Below are positions 34,381 to 43,233 of a stretch of 47,224 nucleotides of DNA, piece after piece (the stretch's first letter is position 1; the number at the start of each line of letters is the position of its first letter). This DNA comes from JBNRMW01 sp050309795 (GTDB taxonomy: Bacteria; Bacillota_I; Bacilli_A; Erysipelotrichales; Erysipelotrichaceae): assembly GCA_050309795.1 (NCBI GenBank), contig JBNRMW010000004.1, forward strand, positions 1 through 47,224, read 5' to 3'. Under the pieces are notes generated by a model. It searched no databases. It saw only the letters and a program-made list of their open reading frames with translations, and was not told where the DNA came from. The translations under genes and the position numbers were made by a program.

Positions 34381-35571
34381 TTATTTATCCGCTATTGCCG
34401 CAATTCCTGGCAATGTTTTCCCTTCTAAAAATTCCATCGATGCGCCACCACCGGTTGAAATGTGGGTAAAATCATCTTTAAAGCCCATGGAAATTGCTGC
34501 AGCAGCCGAATCTCCACCACCAATAATAGTATTGGCATCTTCTAAACCAGCGATAGCCGCACAAACTTCTCGTGTACCATTCGCGAATTTTTCCATTTCA
34601 AAGACACCCATTGGGCCATTCCAAACAACCGTCTTCGCCCCTTCAAGGGTAGTTTTAAACAATTCAAGTGTTTTTGGACCAATATCTAAGCCCATCCAGT
34701 CGGCTGGAATGTGATCGGCATCCACAATTTTTGTTTCAGCATCTGGAGCAAAACGATCCGCAACCACAAAATCTATCGGAAGAACCAATTTATCTTCTTC
34801 CATGAATTTTAAAGCCATTGGAATACGGTCTTCTTCAAGAAGCGATGTTCCAATTTCTTTTCCTTTAGCTTTTAAGAAGGTATAGGCCATTCCACCACCG
34901 ATAACGACTTTATCAGCAATCTTTAATAAGTTTTCAATCACTGGAATCTTGTCCGAAACTTTCGCTCCGCCCAAAATCGCCACAAATGGACGAGCCGGTT
35001 TATCTAAAGCACTCGATAAGTTTTCCACTTCTTTTTGAACTAAAAATCCAAGCGCGCTATCTAAGTACGCGGCGACACCAACGGTTGAAGCATGTGCGCG
35101 GTGGACCGACCCGAAAGCGTCCGATACAAATAAATCCGCGAGCGATGCCCAATACTTCGAAAGTTCTGGATCATTCTTCGATTCTCCCTTTTCATAGCGT
35201 GTATTTTGAACTAAGAGAATTTCACCGTTGTTTAAAGCTGCCACTTTATCCTCTAATTCCTTTCCACGAGTTGTGGACGAGAAATCAACTTTTGCGTCAA
35301 CTTTTTCAGCCAATTTCACAGCGACGGGCGCCATGTTATTTTTGGCCATATCTGCTTTTGCTTTTTCTGGATCCTTATGGTCCACCTTGCCTAGGTGAGA
35401 CATAAGAATTACTTTTGCGTTGTGTTCTAGAAGATAATTAATCGTTGGTAACGCAGCGACGATGCGATTATCATCTGTGATTTCATCACCCTGGCGAGGG
35501 ACATTGAAATCGACACGAACCAATACTCGTTTACCATGTACGTCTAAATCACGTACCGTTTTCTTTGCCAT
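34381..35571 (-). CDS. pgk: Phosphoglycerate kinase
   Basis: A 396-residue phosphoglycerate kinase, starting at ATG 35571 behind AAGGAGG. It has RVLVRVDFNVP, the substrate loops LMSHLGK and SVHRAHAS, FVAILGGAKVSDKI and the nucleotide-binding GPMGVFE and TIIGGGDSAAA. First gene of a glycolytic operon that lacks gapA upstream and gpmI between tpiA and eno, both usual members of the gapA operon in Bacillota. Confidence 0.99.
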   Translation of the reverse strand: MAKKTVRDLDVHGKRVLVRVDFNVPRQGDEITDDNRIVAALPTINYLLEHNAKVILMSHLGKVDHKDPEKAKADMAKNNMAPVAVKLAEKVDAKVDFSSTTRGKELEDKVAALNNGEILLVQNTRYEKGESKNDPELSKYWASLADLFVSDAFGSVHRAHASTVGVAAYLDSALGFLVQKEVENLSSALDKPARPFVAILGGAKVSDKIPVIENLLKIADKVVIGGGMAYTFLKAKGKEIGTSLLEEDRIPMALKFMEEDKLVLPIDFVVADRFAPDAETKIVDADHIPADWMGLDIGPKTLELFKTTLEGAKTVVWNGPMGVFEMEKFANGTREVCAAIAGLEDANTIIGGGDSAAAAISMGFKDDFTHISTGGGASMEFLEGKTLPGIAAIADK

Positions 35572-35659
35572 TTTGTAATCCTCCTTTAGCACTATTCATT
35601 ATAACAAGTAAGCACGCTAATTGCACACCTAAGAATTACAATAAAGTGCTATAAAGACT

Positions 35660-35696
35660 AGACTTTGTTATATTTATTTTTATTCTAACAAGGTCT
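35660..35696. promoter_or_regulatory. Inverted repeat upstream of pgk
   Basis: Arms AGACTTTGTTA (35660-35670) and TAACAAGGTCT (35686-35696) pair at 10 of 11 positions around an AT-only loop. There is no T run after it, so it is more like an operator or leader element than a terminator. A TATAAT on the minus strand (about 35600) lies downstream, between it and pgk. Confidence 0.5.
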
Positions 35697-35738
35697 GCCT
35701 AAAACACATAAAAAGTAGACGAATCGGCTTTTGAAACT

Positions 35739-37172
35739 TTATAAACTATCGTACAAACGTTTGTAAACTACGGCTGAAGCATCCCAGGAACTATCGACAT
35801 TCATGGCATTGGTTTGCAGCATCTTGAAATCTTGTCGATTCAAGTAATACAAATCCACCGCCATTTTTAATACATGATAGAATTCATCGGCGTTGAAATT
35901 AGCAAACGAAAAACCAGTCCCTGTTTTCTCATACTCGTTGTAGGGTTGAACCGTATCAACCAAACCACCCGTTTCTCGGACAATCGGCAAGGTTCCATAA
36001 CGCATCGAAATCAGTTGCGACAAACCACAAGGTTCAAATAAGGAAGGCATCAAAAACAAATCAGCACCCGCATATATCTTATGGGCAATTTCATTGGAAT
36101 AGCCTCCATAAAACACCATACGGCGGCGATAAGCCAATTCCGATTGATATAAATCATACTCATATTGAGCCTCTCCGGTCCCTAAAATAACGAGTTGAAT
36201 ATCTAGGCCCATGATATCTCGCATCTTGTCAATGATCAGGTTCACCCCTTTTTGCCATGACAAACGAGAAACCATGCCAACCAAACAAACATCCGGAGCG
36301 ACCCGTAAACCTAATTGCTCCTGTAACGCCATTTTATTCTTAAGCTTACCGGACATATCGTTTAAATCATATGTATATGGGAGCAATGGATCGGTTGCTG
36401 GATTATTTTCATTCATATCAATCCCATTAACAATGCCCCATAAATCATGTTCACGCGAACGTAGCACATGTTGCATATTCTCCCCATAAGCTTCCGTCAG
36501 AATTTCATGGGCATACGTATTCGAAACGGTCGTAACTTTCTCCGAGAATAATATTCCCGCTTTCATATAGGAAATACCATTATGAAATTGGAGTTCCCCA
36601 TTCTCATAAAAATAATAAGGTAGTCCTAAATGAGAACTCAACAATTCAGCTGAAAAATTCCCTTGAAACGCCAAGTTATGGATGGTATACACATACTTAA
36701 TTTTGGAAAATTTCTTTGACAAGGACGAATAAATCATTTTGCCTAAAATAGGAATCATCCCCGTATGCCAATCATGAGCATGAATAATGTCATAGAAATC
36801 ATTAAATTCATACATCATTCTCAAAACCGCATGCGAGAAAAACGCAAAGCGCTCCCCATCATCCCCATAGCCGTATAAGGTATCTCGCTCAAAGAACCCT
36901 TGGTGCTCAATAAAGAAATACGTGATGTCTTCCTTCTTTTCCGAAAATACCCGTACCGGATAATGCATCTGGGCAACATCCAAATTTAAGGTACCAACTA
37001 GTTTGAAACGAGGTAAATGCTTCTCGATAATGGACTTATAAAGCGGTAAAACGACATTCACTTCATATCCGATTTTGACCAACGCACTCGGTAAAGAACC
37101 AACAACATCCGCTAAACCGCCTGATTTTATATAAGGCAGCCCTTCACCAGCGACAAATAAAATACGTTTCAT
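35739..37172 (-). CDS. glgA: Glycogen synthase (ADP-glucose)
   Basis: A 477-residue GT5 enzyme extending alpha-1,4-glucan from ADP-glucose. Start at ATG 37172 after AGGAG. The N-terminal substrate loop IKSGGLADVVGSLP, the HAHDWHTGMIPI strand, KVTTVSNTYAHEI, GIVNGIDMNENNP, SRLSWQKGVNLI and the C-terminal E-x7-E site FLMPSLFEPCGLSQLISMRYG are all visible. Last gene of glgC-glgD-glgA, eight bases after glgD. Confidence 0.98.
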   Translation of the reverse strand: MKRILFVAGEGLPYIKSGGLADVVGSLPSALVKIGYEVNVVLPLYKSIIEKHLPRFKLVGTLNLDVAQMHYPVRVFSEKKEDITYFFIEHQGFFERDTLYGYGDDGERFAFFSHAVLRMMYEFNDFYDIIHAHDWHTGMIPILGKMIYSSLSKKFSKIKYVYTIHNLAFQGNFSAELLSSHLGLPYYFYENGELQFHNGISYMKAGILFSEKVTTVSNTYAHEILTEAYGENMQHVLRSREHDLWGIVNGIDMNENNPATDPLLPYTYDLNDMSGKLKNKMALQEQLGLRVAPDVCLVGMVSRLSWQKGVNLIIDKMRDIMGLDIQLVILGTGEAQYEYDLYQSELAYRRRMVFYGGYSNEIAHKIYAGADLFLMPSLFEPCGLSQLISMRYGTLPIVRETGGLVDTVQPYNEYEKTGTGFSFANFNADEFYHVLKMAVDLYYLNRQDFKMLQTNAMNVDSSWDASAVVYKRLYDSL

Positions 37173-37180
37173 AGGCACTC

Positions 37181-38293
37181 CTAAATTAGATCTCGACGTC
37201 GGATATAAACAAGATCTTCTGGCTCACCAATCAATTCTTTGGTTTTTACCATTTTTACATGTTTATCTAAAATCGCATGATCTAGTGTGCATCCCTCATG
37301 AACATACGCATTCGCAAGTAAAATCGAGTTTTCGACAACAGCACCCTTACCGACAACGGCCCCTCGGCCAACGATCGAATTCCGTACCGTGCCTTCAATA
37401 ACGGCACCATTCGCAATTAAACTGTTACTAACTTGGGCATCCTTGGTATAGCGAGTTGGCGGAGAATCATTGGTCCGGGTGTAAATCGGCCAATCTTCAT
37501 TAAACAAGCCACTCTTTTCAGGATCAATCAATTCCATATTGGAACGATAGTACGAGGTTAAATCCGAAATCTCATAAACATTCGAGCGAACATTTAAGCC
37601 AATACAATTCAAGCTTTGTAAATTGTCCTCTAAAACATCCGAGAACCAATAAATTGGAGACGTATTTTGAGCTTCATTAACCAATTTCACAAAGAGGGAT
37701 TTCTTCATAATATAAGTATCTAAGGAAATAGAACGATTCTTGGCTTGACCACGATTCAGTTCGGTTTTAACGATACGGCGACCCTTTTCAAAGGTTAAAT
37801 AATTTGAATTTAAGAAGCGTGTTTTCCCTTCTTCGGTATTTTTGTATAAATACGTAACATCAGCCCCCGACTCAATATGGGCGGTTAAGGCTTCATCGTA
37901 ATTTTGGATAAATACATATTGCGACGAAGTTATGATGACATATTCCGATTTTTCTTCTTCAATATACTGTAAATTCTGATAGTAAGACGTTACATCCGTG
38001 TTATAGATATTAGATGTGATCGGCTCTTCCCCATACATCACCCGTAATTTACCTTGTTTTGCATTCATATTGTAATGACGACCCGTTCCCACATGTTCAA
38101 ACACGGAACGCGGCTTTTCTTTGACGTAAATATGAATGGTAGTACAACCAGAATTACTCAAATTAGACAATGGAAAGTCAATTAAGCGATAACGGCCTAA
38201 AAAACTAATGGACGAAAACGGACGGAAATCCGAAATTCCCTGGACACGAACGCGATCACGTTCAAATGCAATAATGCCAAGTGCACGTGCCAT
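37181..38293 (-). CDS. glgD: Glucose-1-phosphate adenylyltransferase subunit GlgD
   Basis: A 370-residue homologue of ADP-glucose pyrophosphorylase: ALGIIAFERDRVRVQG replaces the catalytic GGRGSRL start of GlgC, and SFLGRYRLIDFPLSNLSNSG is kept. This is the pattern of the GlgD regulatory subunit of Bacillus-type heterotetramers. The C-terminal part is a left-handed beta-helix (SLIANGAVIEGTVRNSIVGRG). Start at ATG 38293 behind GAGGGGG, one base after glgC. Confidence 0.96.
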   Translation of the reverse strand: MARALGIIAFERDRVRVQGISDFRPFSSISFLGRYRLIDFPLSNLSNSGCTTIHIYVKEKPRSVFEHVGTGRHYNMNAKQGKLRVMYGEEPITSNIYNTDVTSYYQNLQYIEEEKSEYVIITSSQYVFIQNYDEALTAHIESGADVTYLYKNTEEGKTRFLNSNYLTFEKGRRIVKTELNRGQAKNRSISLDTYIMKKSLFVKLVNEAQNTSPIYWFSDVLEDNLQSLNCIGLNVRSNVYEISDLTSYYRSNMELIDPEKSGLFNEDWPIYTRTNDSPPTRYTKDAQVSNSLIANGAVIEGTVRNSIVGRGAVVGKGAVVENSILLANAYVHEGCTLDHAILDKHVKMVKTKELIGEPEDLVYIRRRDLI

Positions 38294-38294
38294 A

Positions 38295-39431
38295 TTATTT
38301 GACCCCCTCAATTTTATTGGTAACTAAGGCAATATCATCCTTCGTTTTTCCACCATATGTACGATTACCATCAAGCACTAAGTCTTCCATAACAATCGCA
38401 TAGCGAACTTTTGCTCCAGAGCGAACGGTTGTATTCGCAGATAACACGGTATCTTTAATAACCGCCCCTTCTTCAACGAAAACATTTTCAAAAATAACGC
38501 AATTCTCAACCGTTCCTTCAATGCGGGAACCTTGGTTAATAAGACAATTCTTAATCGATGCTTTCGGACCAACCGAATGCGGCGGATAGGTAATATCTTC
38601 CGTATAAATCTTCCAGCTAGGATCGGCCATATCGATGCCACTATCTTTGTCTAACAAGTCCATATTCGATTCCCATAGCGAGGTCACGGTACCGACATCT
38701 TTCCAATAACCCTTGAATCGGTATGCTTGAAGTTTCCATCCTTCTTTTAAATATAAAGGAATAATATCCTTACCAAAATCATGGTTGGATTCTTCATTTT
38801 GTTCGTCTTCAACCAAGACTTTTCTAAGCAGTTTCCAATCGAAAATATAAATACCCATCGACGCTAGATTGCTCTTTGGTTTCGGTGGTTTTTCTTCAAA
38901 TTCAACAATTCGATCCGTCTCATCTGTGTTCATAATACCAAAACGAGACGCTTCTTTGATTGGAACTTCTAAGACCGCAATCGTCGCTTTCGCTTCGGTT
39001 TCCTTATGGGTTTTAAGCATTTTAGAATAATCCATTTTATAAATGTGGTCACCCGATAAAATCAGTACATATTCAGGATTTTGTTGATCTAAAAAATCAA
39101 TGTTCTGGGTAATTGCGTCTGCGGTTCCCCGATAAATACCAAATCCTTCCGTTTTCTCCCGAGGTGGTAAGACATATATACCCGATTCTCGAGCATCCAA
39201 TCCCCAGTGTTGGTCTTGTGCAACATACGAGTTTAAAACAATACTCTCGTATTGGGTTAGAACTGCTACAACGTCGACATCCGAGTTTGCACAATTAGAC
39301 AACGGAAAATCGATAATGCGGTATTTGCCACCGAACGTCACTGCAGGTTTTGCAATTTTTTCGGTGAGATCGTACAGTCGTGAACCCCGACCTCCCGCAA
39401 GAATCATAGCAATCATATTATTATTAACCAT
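38295..39431 (-). CDS. glgC: Glucose-1-phosphate adenylyltransferase, catalytic subunit
   Basis: A 378-residue enzyme making ADP-glucose, the committed step of glycogen synthesis. Nucleotidyltransferase motif AMILAGGRGSRLYDLTEKIAKPAV, FGGKYRIIDFPLSNCANS, LILSGDHIYKMDY and the sugar-binding EEKPPKPKSNLASMGIYIF, followed by a beta-helix. AGGAGG sits seven bases before the ATG at 39431. It leads glgC-glgD-glgA; branching enzyme and phosphorylase are not in the window. Confidence 0.98.
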   Translation of the reverse strand: MVNNNMIAMILAGGRGSRLYDLTEKIAKPAVTFGGKYRIIDFPLSNCANSDVDVVAVLTQYESIVLNSYVAQDQHWGLDARESGIYVLPPREKTEGFGIYRGTADAITQNIDFLDQQNPEYVLILSGDHIYKMDYSKMLKTHKETEAKATIAVLEVPIKEASRFGIMNTDETDRIVEFEEKPPKPKSNLASMGIYIFDWKLLRKVLVEDEQNEESNHDFGKDIIPLYLKEGWKLQAYRFKGYWKDVGTVTSLWESNMDLLDKDSGIDMADPSWKIYTEDITYPPHSVGPKASIKNCLINQGSRIEGTVENCVIFENVFVEEGAVIKDTVLSANTTVRSGAKVRYAIVMEDLVLDGNRTYGGKTKDDIALVTNKIEGVK

Positions 39432-39458
39432 GATATTCCTCCTAAGCTATTTGTCTAT

Positions 39459-39486
39459 ATTATATACTACAAATACACTATTTCAA
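39459..39486 (-). promoter_or_regulatory. glgC operon promoter
   Basis: Minus-strand TTGAAA (39481-39486), 16 bases, TATAAT (39459-39464), about 28 bases before glgC. Confidence 0.75.
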
Positions 39487-39503
39487 AGCTTGTTTGTCAT
39501 TTT

Positions 39504-39517
39504 CGTAAGCGCTTACG
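39504..39517. promoter_or_regulatory. Perfect palindrome, LacI/CcpA-type operator candidate
   Basis: CGTAAGCGCTTACG, a 14-base perfect palindrome 18 bases upstream of the glgC -35 box. Its core TAAGCGCTTA is that of cre sites and LacI-family operators; the outer C/G pair differs from the T/A of classical cre. The upstream position would suit activation or carbon-source control of glycogen synthesis. Confidence 0.65.
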
Positions 39518-39544
39518 GAAGAAATAGAAAATCCTCTATTGAAG

Positions 39545-39571
39545 CCAAAAAAGGAAGCCATTATGCTTCCT
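39545..39571 (-). terminator. Terminator of ung-folC-folT
   Basis: Minus-strand GGAAGC, 6-base loop, GCTTCC, six T. The folT stop codon lies within the loop. Confidence 0.85.
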
Positions 39572-40367
39572 TGGAAAACCTTTTAATTAATGGGAACAAG
39601 TAACGACCCACAACCATAAAAATCAAAACCATCGGAATGACTTCAATCAACCTCGGTATTAATAAGAATGGCCAGGGAATTCGAAATAAAATAAACAACC
39701 ATAAAGACGTTAATCCCAGCTGAATCGTGATTTCACACAAAATAACCAAGTACGACCATCTCGCCATAAAACGATCCACAGCTCCTTCTAAATCCCGCTT
39801 ATGAATATGAACATATCCGTATAAAGAAGCGCAAAAGACGAAAGCCATAATTAGACCAATCCCCCAACGATAACTACTTGGTAACATAAAATTCCGGCTA
39901 AATAAATTGGTCATGGTTACCGTAAATAACACAGCTAACGCAATCCCAGCAATACAAGCCAAAGACCATTGAATGAATCGTTTTGGGTTTTCCTGGGAAT
40001 AAAAAATAACACCAGCAAAAAATCCCGTCAATGCTAAGTTTAACGTAAATCCTAAAAATGGAAAACCGGTTGGATATAAAATTAATTGAATCCAGTCCAT
40101 CACAATCCCGATAACAATCCCCCAAGTTGGCCCAAGGACAATCCCCGTGATCATCACCGGTATTGTGTCAAATTTAATTTCAAACGACTCCGGACCAAAT
40201 AAAGGCAATGAAATCTTGGCGTAAGAACCCAAAATAACTCCTACTGCCAACAACATCGCCACTAAAACGACATGTTGATTGGAAAACTTCAATGGATAAC
40301 GTTTGAGACTATAGCCAAAAATAAAAATCATGATTAATACTGATAATACATTTCCCCACAAAATCAT
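39561..40367 (-). CDS. folT: ECF transporter substrate-binding (S) component, probably for folate
   Basis: A 268-residue membrane protein. The region KFDTIPVMITGIVLGPTWGIVIGIVMDWIQLI and the end GLTSLWLFILFRIPWPFLLIPRLIEVIPMV are typical of FolT-type S components, which bind a vitamin and share an ECF energising module encoded elsewhere. It is 80-90 residues longer than usual, with an additional N-terminal helix and extra helices in the middle (about 130-185). The start overlaps the folC stop (ATGA), and folC neighbourhood supports folate as substrate. Confidence 0.85.
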   Translation of the reverse strand: MILWGNVLSVLIMIFIFGYSLKRYPLKFSNQHVVLVAMLLAVGVILGSYAKISLPLFGPESFEIKFDTIPVMITGIVLGPTWGIVIGIVMDWIQLILYPTGFPFLGFTLNLALTGFFAGVIFYSQENPKRFIQWSLACIAGIALAVLFTVTMTNLFSRNFMLPSSYRWGIGLIMAFVFCASLYGYVHIHKRDLEGAVDRFMARWSYLVILCEITIQLGLTSLWLFILFRIPWPFLLIPRLIEVIPMVLIFMVVGRYLFPLIKRFSKEA

Positions 40368-41602
40368 TGTTTATTCTCCAAGATAAAAGCGCGTGCTTCT
40401 GAAATAAAATACAAGGAACCACAAACAACCACCATACCTTTTTGAACCTTGGCCCAGTCGATGGCTGCTAAAATAGCTTGTGGAAAGTGATCAAAAACCT
40501 TGTGTGGATGTTCATAAGTAAGTTGCTCTAAACTCGCGTTACGATTCATATGTTCAAATGTCGTGATGTAGATTTCGTCCACATGTGCTTCTAAGATTTC
40601 TAACATACCACTATAGTCTTTGTCTTTCAATGCGGTAAAGACCACGACCTTCGGTTGCTCAAAGACTTTTAATGATGTCACTAGATTTTGCATACCTGCT
40701 AGATTGTGAGCTCCATCTAAAAGGACTAAGGGTTCGTTTTGAACCACTTCAAAACGCCCTGCCCACTGCGCTTTCTTTAAGCCGCTTAAAATCGTTTCGA
40801 CATTTAAATTTATAACATCTTTATGATAAAGCTGATACAAAACTTCAAACGCCAACGCCGCATTAGCCGCTTGATAAAGGGCGGGACTCGATAACACTAC
40901 CGGATAATCACGATAGGTAAATTCAATATGTTGATTGGTATACTCTAAATTCTCAATGGCTTTGACGGGATATATTTGTCGTTTGGATTTTTCTTTAAAA
41001 ATCGTTTGTAAATCATCTTTCTTTTCGCCCGTAAAAATGAAGCCATGTTCATTAATAATACCGGCCTTCTCTCTCGCAATTTCCCTAAGGCTATTGCCTA
41101 AGACATTGGTGTGATCCATGGAAATATTCGTAATCACTGTCGCAATCGGATGCAAGACATTGGTCGCATCTAGCCGGCCCCCTAGGCCCACTTCGAAAAT
41201 CGCGTAGTCCACTTCTTGATCTAAGAAATACCAAATGGCGATTAAAACATCCAATTCAAAAAAGGACAAACCATAAGTCTCCCATAAAGGAACAGAACGG
41301 TTAATCAAGGCTAGTAAATCGTCGTCACTAATGAAGGTTTGACCAATACGGAAGCGATCATTATGAACCACTAAATGCGGCGATGTAAACATCCCCACTT
41401 TATAGCCCCCTTCACTTATGATGCTATTGATAAAGTTTGTCGTCGATCCTTTTCCATTGGTGCCACCAACATGAATGGCTTTTAGCTGATATTGAGGATT
41501 ACCTAAATCCTCCAAACAACGCTTAAAATGAACGAGCTTAAATTCTCGTTCTCTAGAACGCTTATACATCGTTTCTAAAGCATCATTGAGATTTGTAAAC
41601 AT
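40364..41602 (-). CDS. folC: Folylpolyglutamate synthase / dihydrofolate synthase
   Basis: A 412-residue Mur-ligase-type enzyme adding glutamates to folates (and possibly dihydropteroate). Motifs: VGGTNGKGSTTNFINSI (P-loop), MFTSPHLVVHNDRF, FEVGLGGRLDATNV, ITNISMDHTNVLG, VLLDGAHNLAGM. Start at ATG 41602, sharing one base with the ung stop (TAATG). Coupled to folT, so uptake and retention of folate are made together. Confidence 0.97.
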   Translation of the reverse strand: MFTNLNDALETMYKRSREREFKLVHFKRCLEDLGNPQYQLKAIHVGGTNGKGSTTNFINSIISEGGYKVGMFTSPHLVVHNDRFRIGQTFISDDDLLALINRSVPLWETYGLSFFELDVLIAIWYFLDQEVDYAIFEVGLGGRLDATNVLHPIATVITNISMDHTNVLGNSLREIAREKAGIINEHGFIFTGEKKDDLQTIFKEKSKRQIYPVKAIENLEYTNQHIEFTYRDYPVVLSSPALYQAANAALAFEVLYQLYHKDVINLNVETILSGLKKAQWAGRFEVVQNEPLVLLDGAHNLAGMQNLVTSLKVFEQPKVVVFTALKDKDYSGMLEILEAHVDEIYITTFEHMNRNASLEQLTYEHPHKVFDHFPQAILAAIDWAKVQKGMVVVCGSLYFISEARAFILENKQ

Positions 41603-42252
41603 TAATCGATACTCCAATCAATCGGGATTTTCCCTTTTTCTAATAAATATGTATTCGTCTTTGAGAATGGCCTGCTACCAAAAAAACCGCGATGGGCTGA
41701 AAGAGGCGAAGGATGGGCAGATTCAATAACATAGTGGCCATGTTCACGGGCCAAGTTACCAAAACGCCGCGCATGATTACCCCATAAGATAAAGACTAGA
41801 TTCTTTCGATGCGTACACAAGGCTTCAATCATCGTGGACGTAAACGTTTCCCAACCTTGATGCGCATGACTAAAGGCTTGACCAGCACGGACCGTTAAAG
41901 TTGTGTTTAACAAAAGAACCCCTTGTTTTGCCCAATGGCTTAAATCTCCAGTATGGTTGTCGATATTCAAATCGTCTTTTAATTCTTTAAAGATGTTAAT
42001 TAAAGATTTCGGTAAGGCCACGTCTTTATGAACGGAGAAACTTAAACCCATCGCTTGCCGAGGTCCATGATACGGATCTTGTCCGATGAGAACCACCTTT
42101 ACATCTTTGAAAGGAGTGGTGCGAAAGGCATTGAAAACTTCTTCGTTTTTTGGGTAAACCGTATATTGGTTGCGTTCGGATGCTAAGAACTCTAACAGAT
42201 TTTTAAAGTAATCTTTTTCTTGTTCAACGTATATTAACTCGGACCAATTCAT
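41602..42252 (-). CDS. ung: Uracil-DNA glycosylase
   Basis: A 216-residue family 1 UDG removing uracil from DNA. The water-activating loop VVLIGQDPYHGPRQAMGLSFSV, LLLNTTLTVR and the HPSPLSAHRGFFGSRPFS loop are intact. No clear ribosome site precedes the ATG. It heads the ung-folC-folT run with one-base and four-base overlaps. Confidence 0.98.
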   Translation of the reverse strand: MNWSELIYVEQEKDYFKNLLEFLASERNQYTVYPKNEEVFNAFRTTPFKDVKVVLIGQDPYHGPRQAMGLSFSVHKDVALPKSLINIFKELKDDLNIDNHTGDLSHWAKQGVLLLNTTLTVRAGQAFSHAHQGWETFTSTMIEALCTHRKNLVFILWGNHARRFGNLAREHGHYVIESAHPSPLSAHRGFFGSRPFSKTNTYLLEKGKIPIDWSID

Positions 42253-42336
42253 ACATGTACTATTCTATCACTTTTTCACACGTATAATTAATAAATAGCA
42301 ACAATGTTCAAAGAAAGCTATTCTATTAGACAAACG

Positions 42337-42366
42337 CCCAAAACTGTTGGGTTTCAATGTTATACT
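42337..42366 (+). promoter_or_regulatory. Promoter region and operator candidate of the RpiR regulator
   Basis: Inverted repeat CCCAA-AACTG-TTGGG (42337-42351) lies where the -35 box should be, ten bases before TATACT (42361-42366). The overlap suggests autoregulation. AGGAGG follows eight bases before the start. Confidence 0.5.
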
Positions 42367-42383
42367 AATTTCAGGAGGATAAA

Positions 42384-43175
42384 ATGTCTGCTATCTCAAA
42401 AATCAACAACCTACTACCTTACTTAACCGACACCGGTTTAGTTATCGCTCAATATGTTTTAGAAAACCCTGAAAAAACAGTCCAGATGACGGTTAAAGAA
42501 CTAGCTTGGGAAACTAAAACATCACCAGCAGCAGTCATTCGTTTTTCTAAGCGACTGGGATATGAGGGGTTCCCTTCCTTCAAAATGGACTTAGCCGTCG
42601 ATATCAATGCCCCTTCACAAACTCCTCTAGAAGAGAAAAGTCCTTCACTACAAACCAACCCCTTCTTTAATCATGCTCAAACTCTTTTTACGAACGCTTT
42701 AATTCAATCGTTTCAAGTCTTACACAAACAACAATATCAACAAGCCCTTCACAAAATACGTCAAGCCCCCAATCTATATTTAGCGGGAAGTGGCAGCACC
42801 AGTAGTCTTTGTGAACATTTGAGAATTAAACTTAGCCACATTGGAATTCTAGCGAATCATCATCCCGACCCAACCCAAGCTTTCATTCAATGCCGACTGC
42901 TTCATCAGGGCGATGTAATCATCGTCATCGATGTTGATGGTCAACATCCCGTCTTGGTGGATCTCGCTAAACAAGCGCGTTTAACCCATACAACCGTTAT
43001 TGCGCTGACCCAAGATCGTGATTCCCCCTTAACAAAAAACAGCGACCATCTTCTCGCTATCCCCAACCAAGTCTATGATGACGTCATCCTTGGCGACATC
43101 ATCTACCATCAAGCCATTTTAAGAATTATCGATTTACTTCTTTTGGGTCTGAAAGAACTACAAAACCAAAATTAA
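42384..43175 (+). CDS. MurR/RpiR-family transcriptional regulator
   Basis: A 263-residue regulator with an N-terminal HTH_6 domain (about 1-75: VAQYVLENPEKTVQMTVKELAWETKTSPAAVIRFSKRLGYEGFPSFK-type, broken here only for length) and a SIS sugar-phosphate domain (about 115-245: LYLAGSGSTSSLCEHLRIKLSHIG, DVIIVIDVDGQHPVLVDLAKQA). Such proteins sense phosphosugars. It converges on the trehalose PTS operon, so it could regulate it, but that operon has its own antitermination signal. The SIS loop has VDVDGQ where most have ISxSG. Confidence 0.92.
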   Translation: MSAISKINNLLPYLTDTGLVIAQYVLENPEKTVQMTVKELAWETKTSPAAVIRFSKRLGYEGFPSFKMDLAVDINAPSQTPLEEKSPSLQTNPFFNHAQTLFTNALIQSFQVLHKQQYQQALHKIRQAPNLYLAGSGSTSSLCEHLRIKLSHIGILANHHPDPTQAFIQCRLLHQGDVIIVIDVDGQHPVLVDLAKQARLTHTTVIALTQDRDSPLTKNSDHLLAIPNQVYDDVILGDIIYHQAILRIIDLLLLGLKELQNQN

Positions 43176-43203
43176 TAAAAATATACAAGTGATGTTGATG
43201 AAA

Positions 43204-43228
43204 CTAAAAAAGCCTCCAAATGGAGGCT
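43204..43228 (-). terminator. Terminator of the trehalose PTS operon
   Basis: AGCCTCCA-AA-TGGAGGCT with TTTTTT on the minus strand, six bases after the EIIA stop codon. Confidence 0.92.
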
Positions 43229-43233
43229 ATTTG

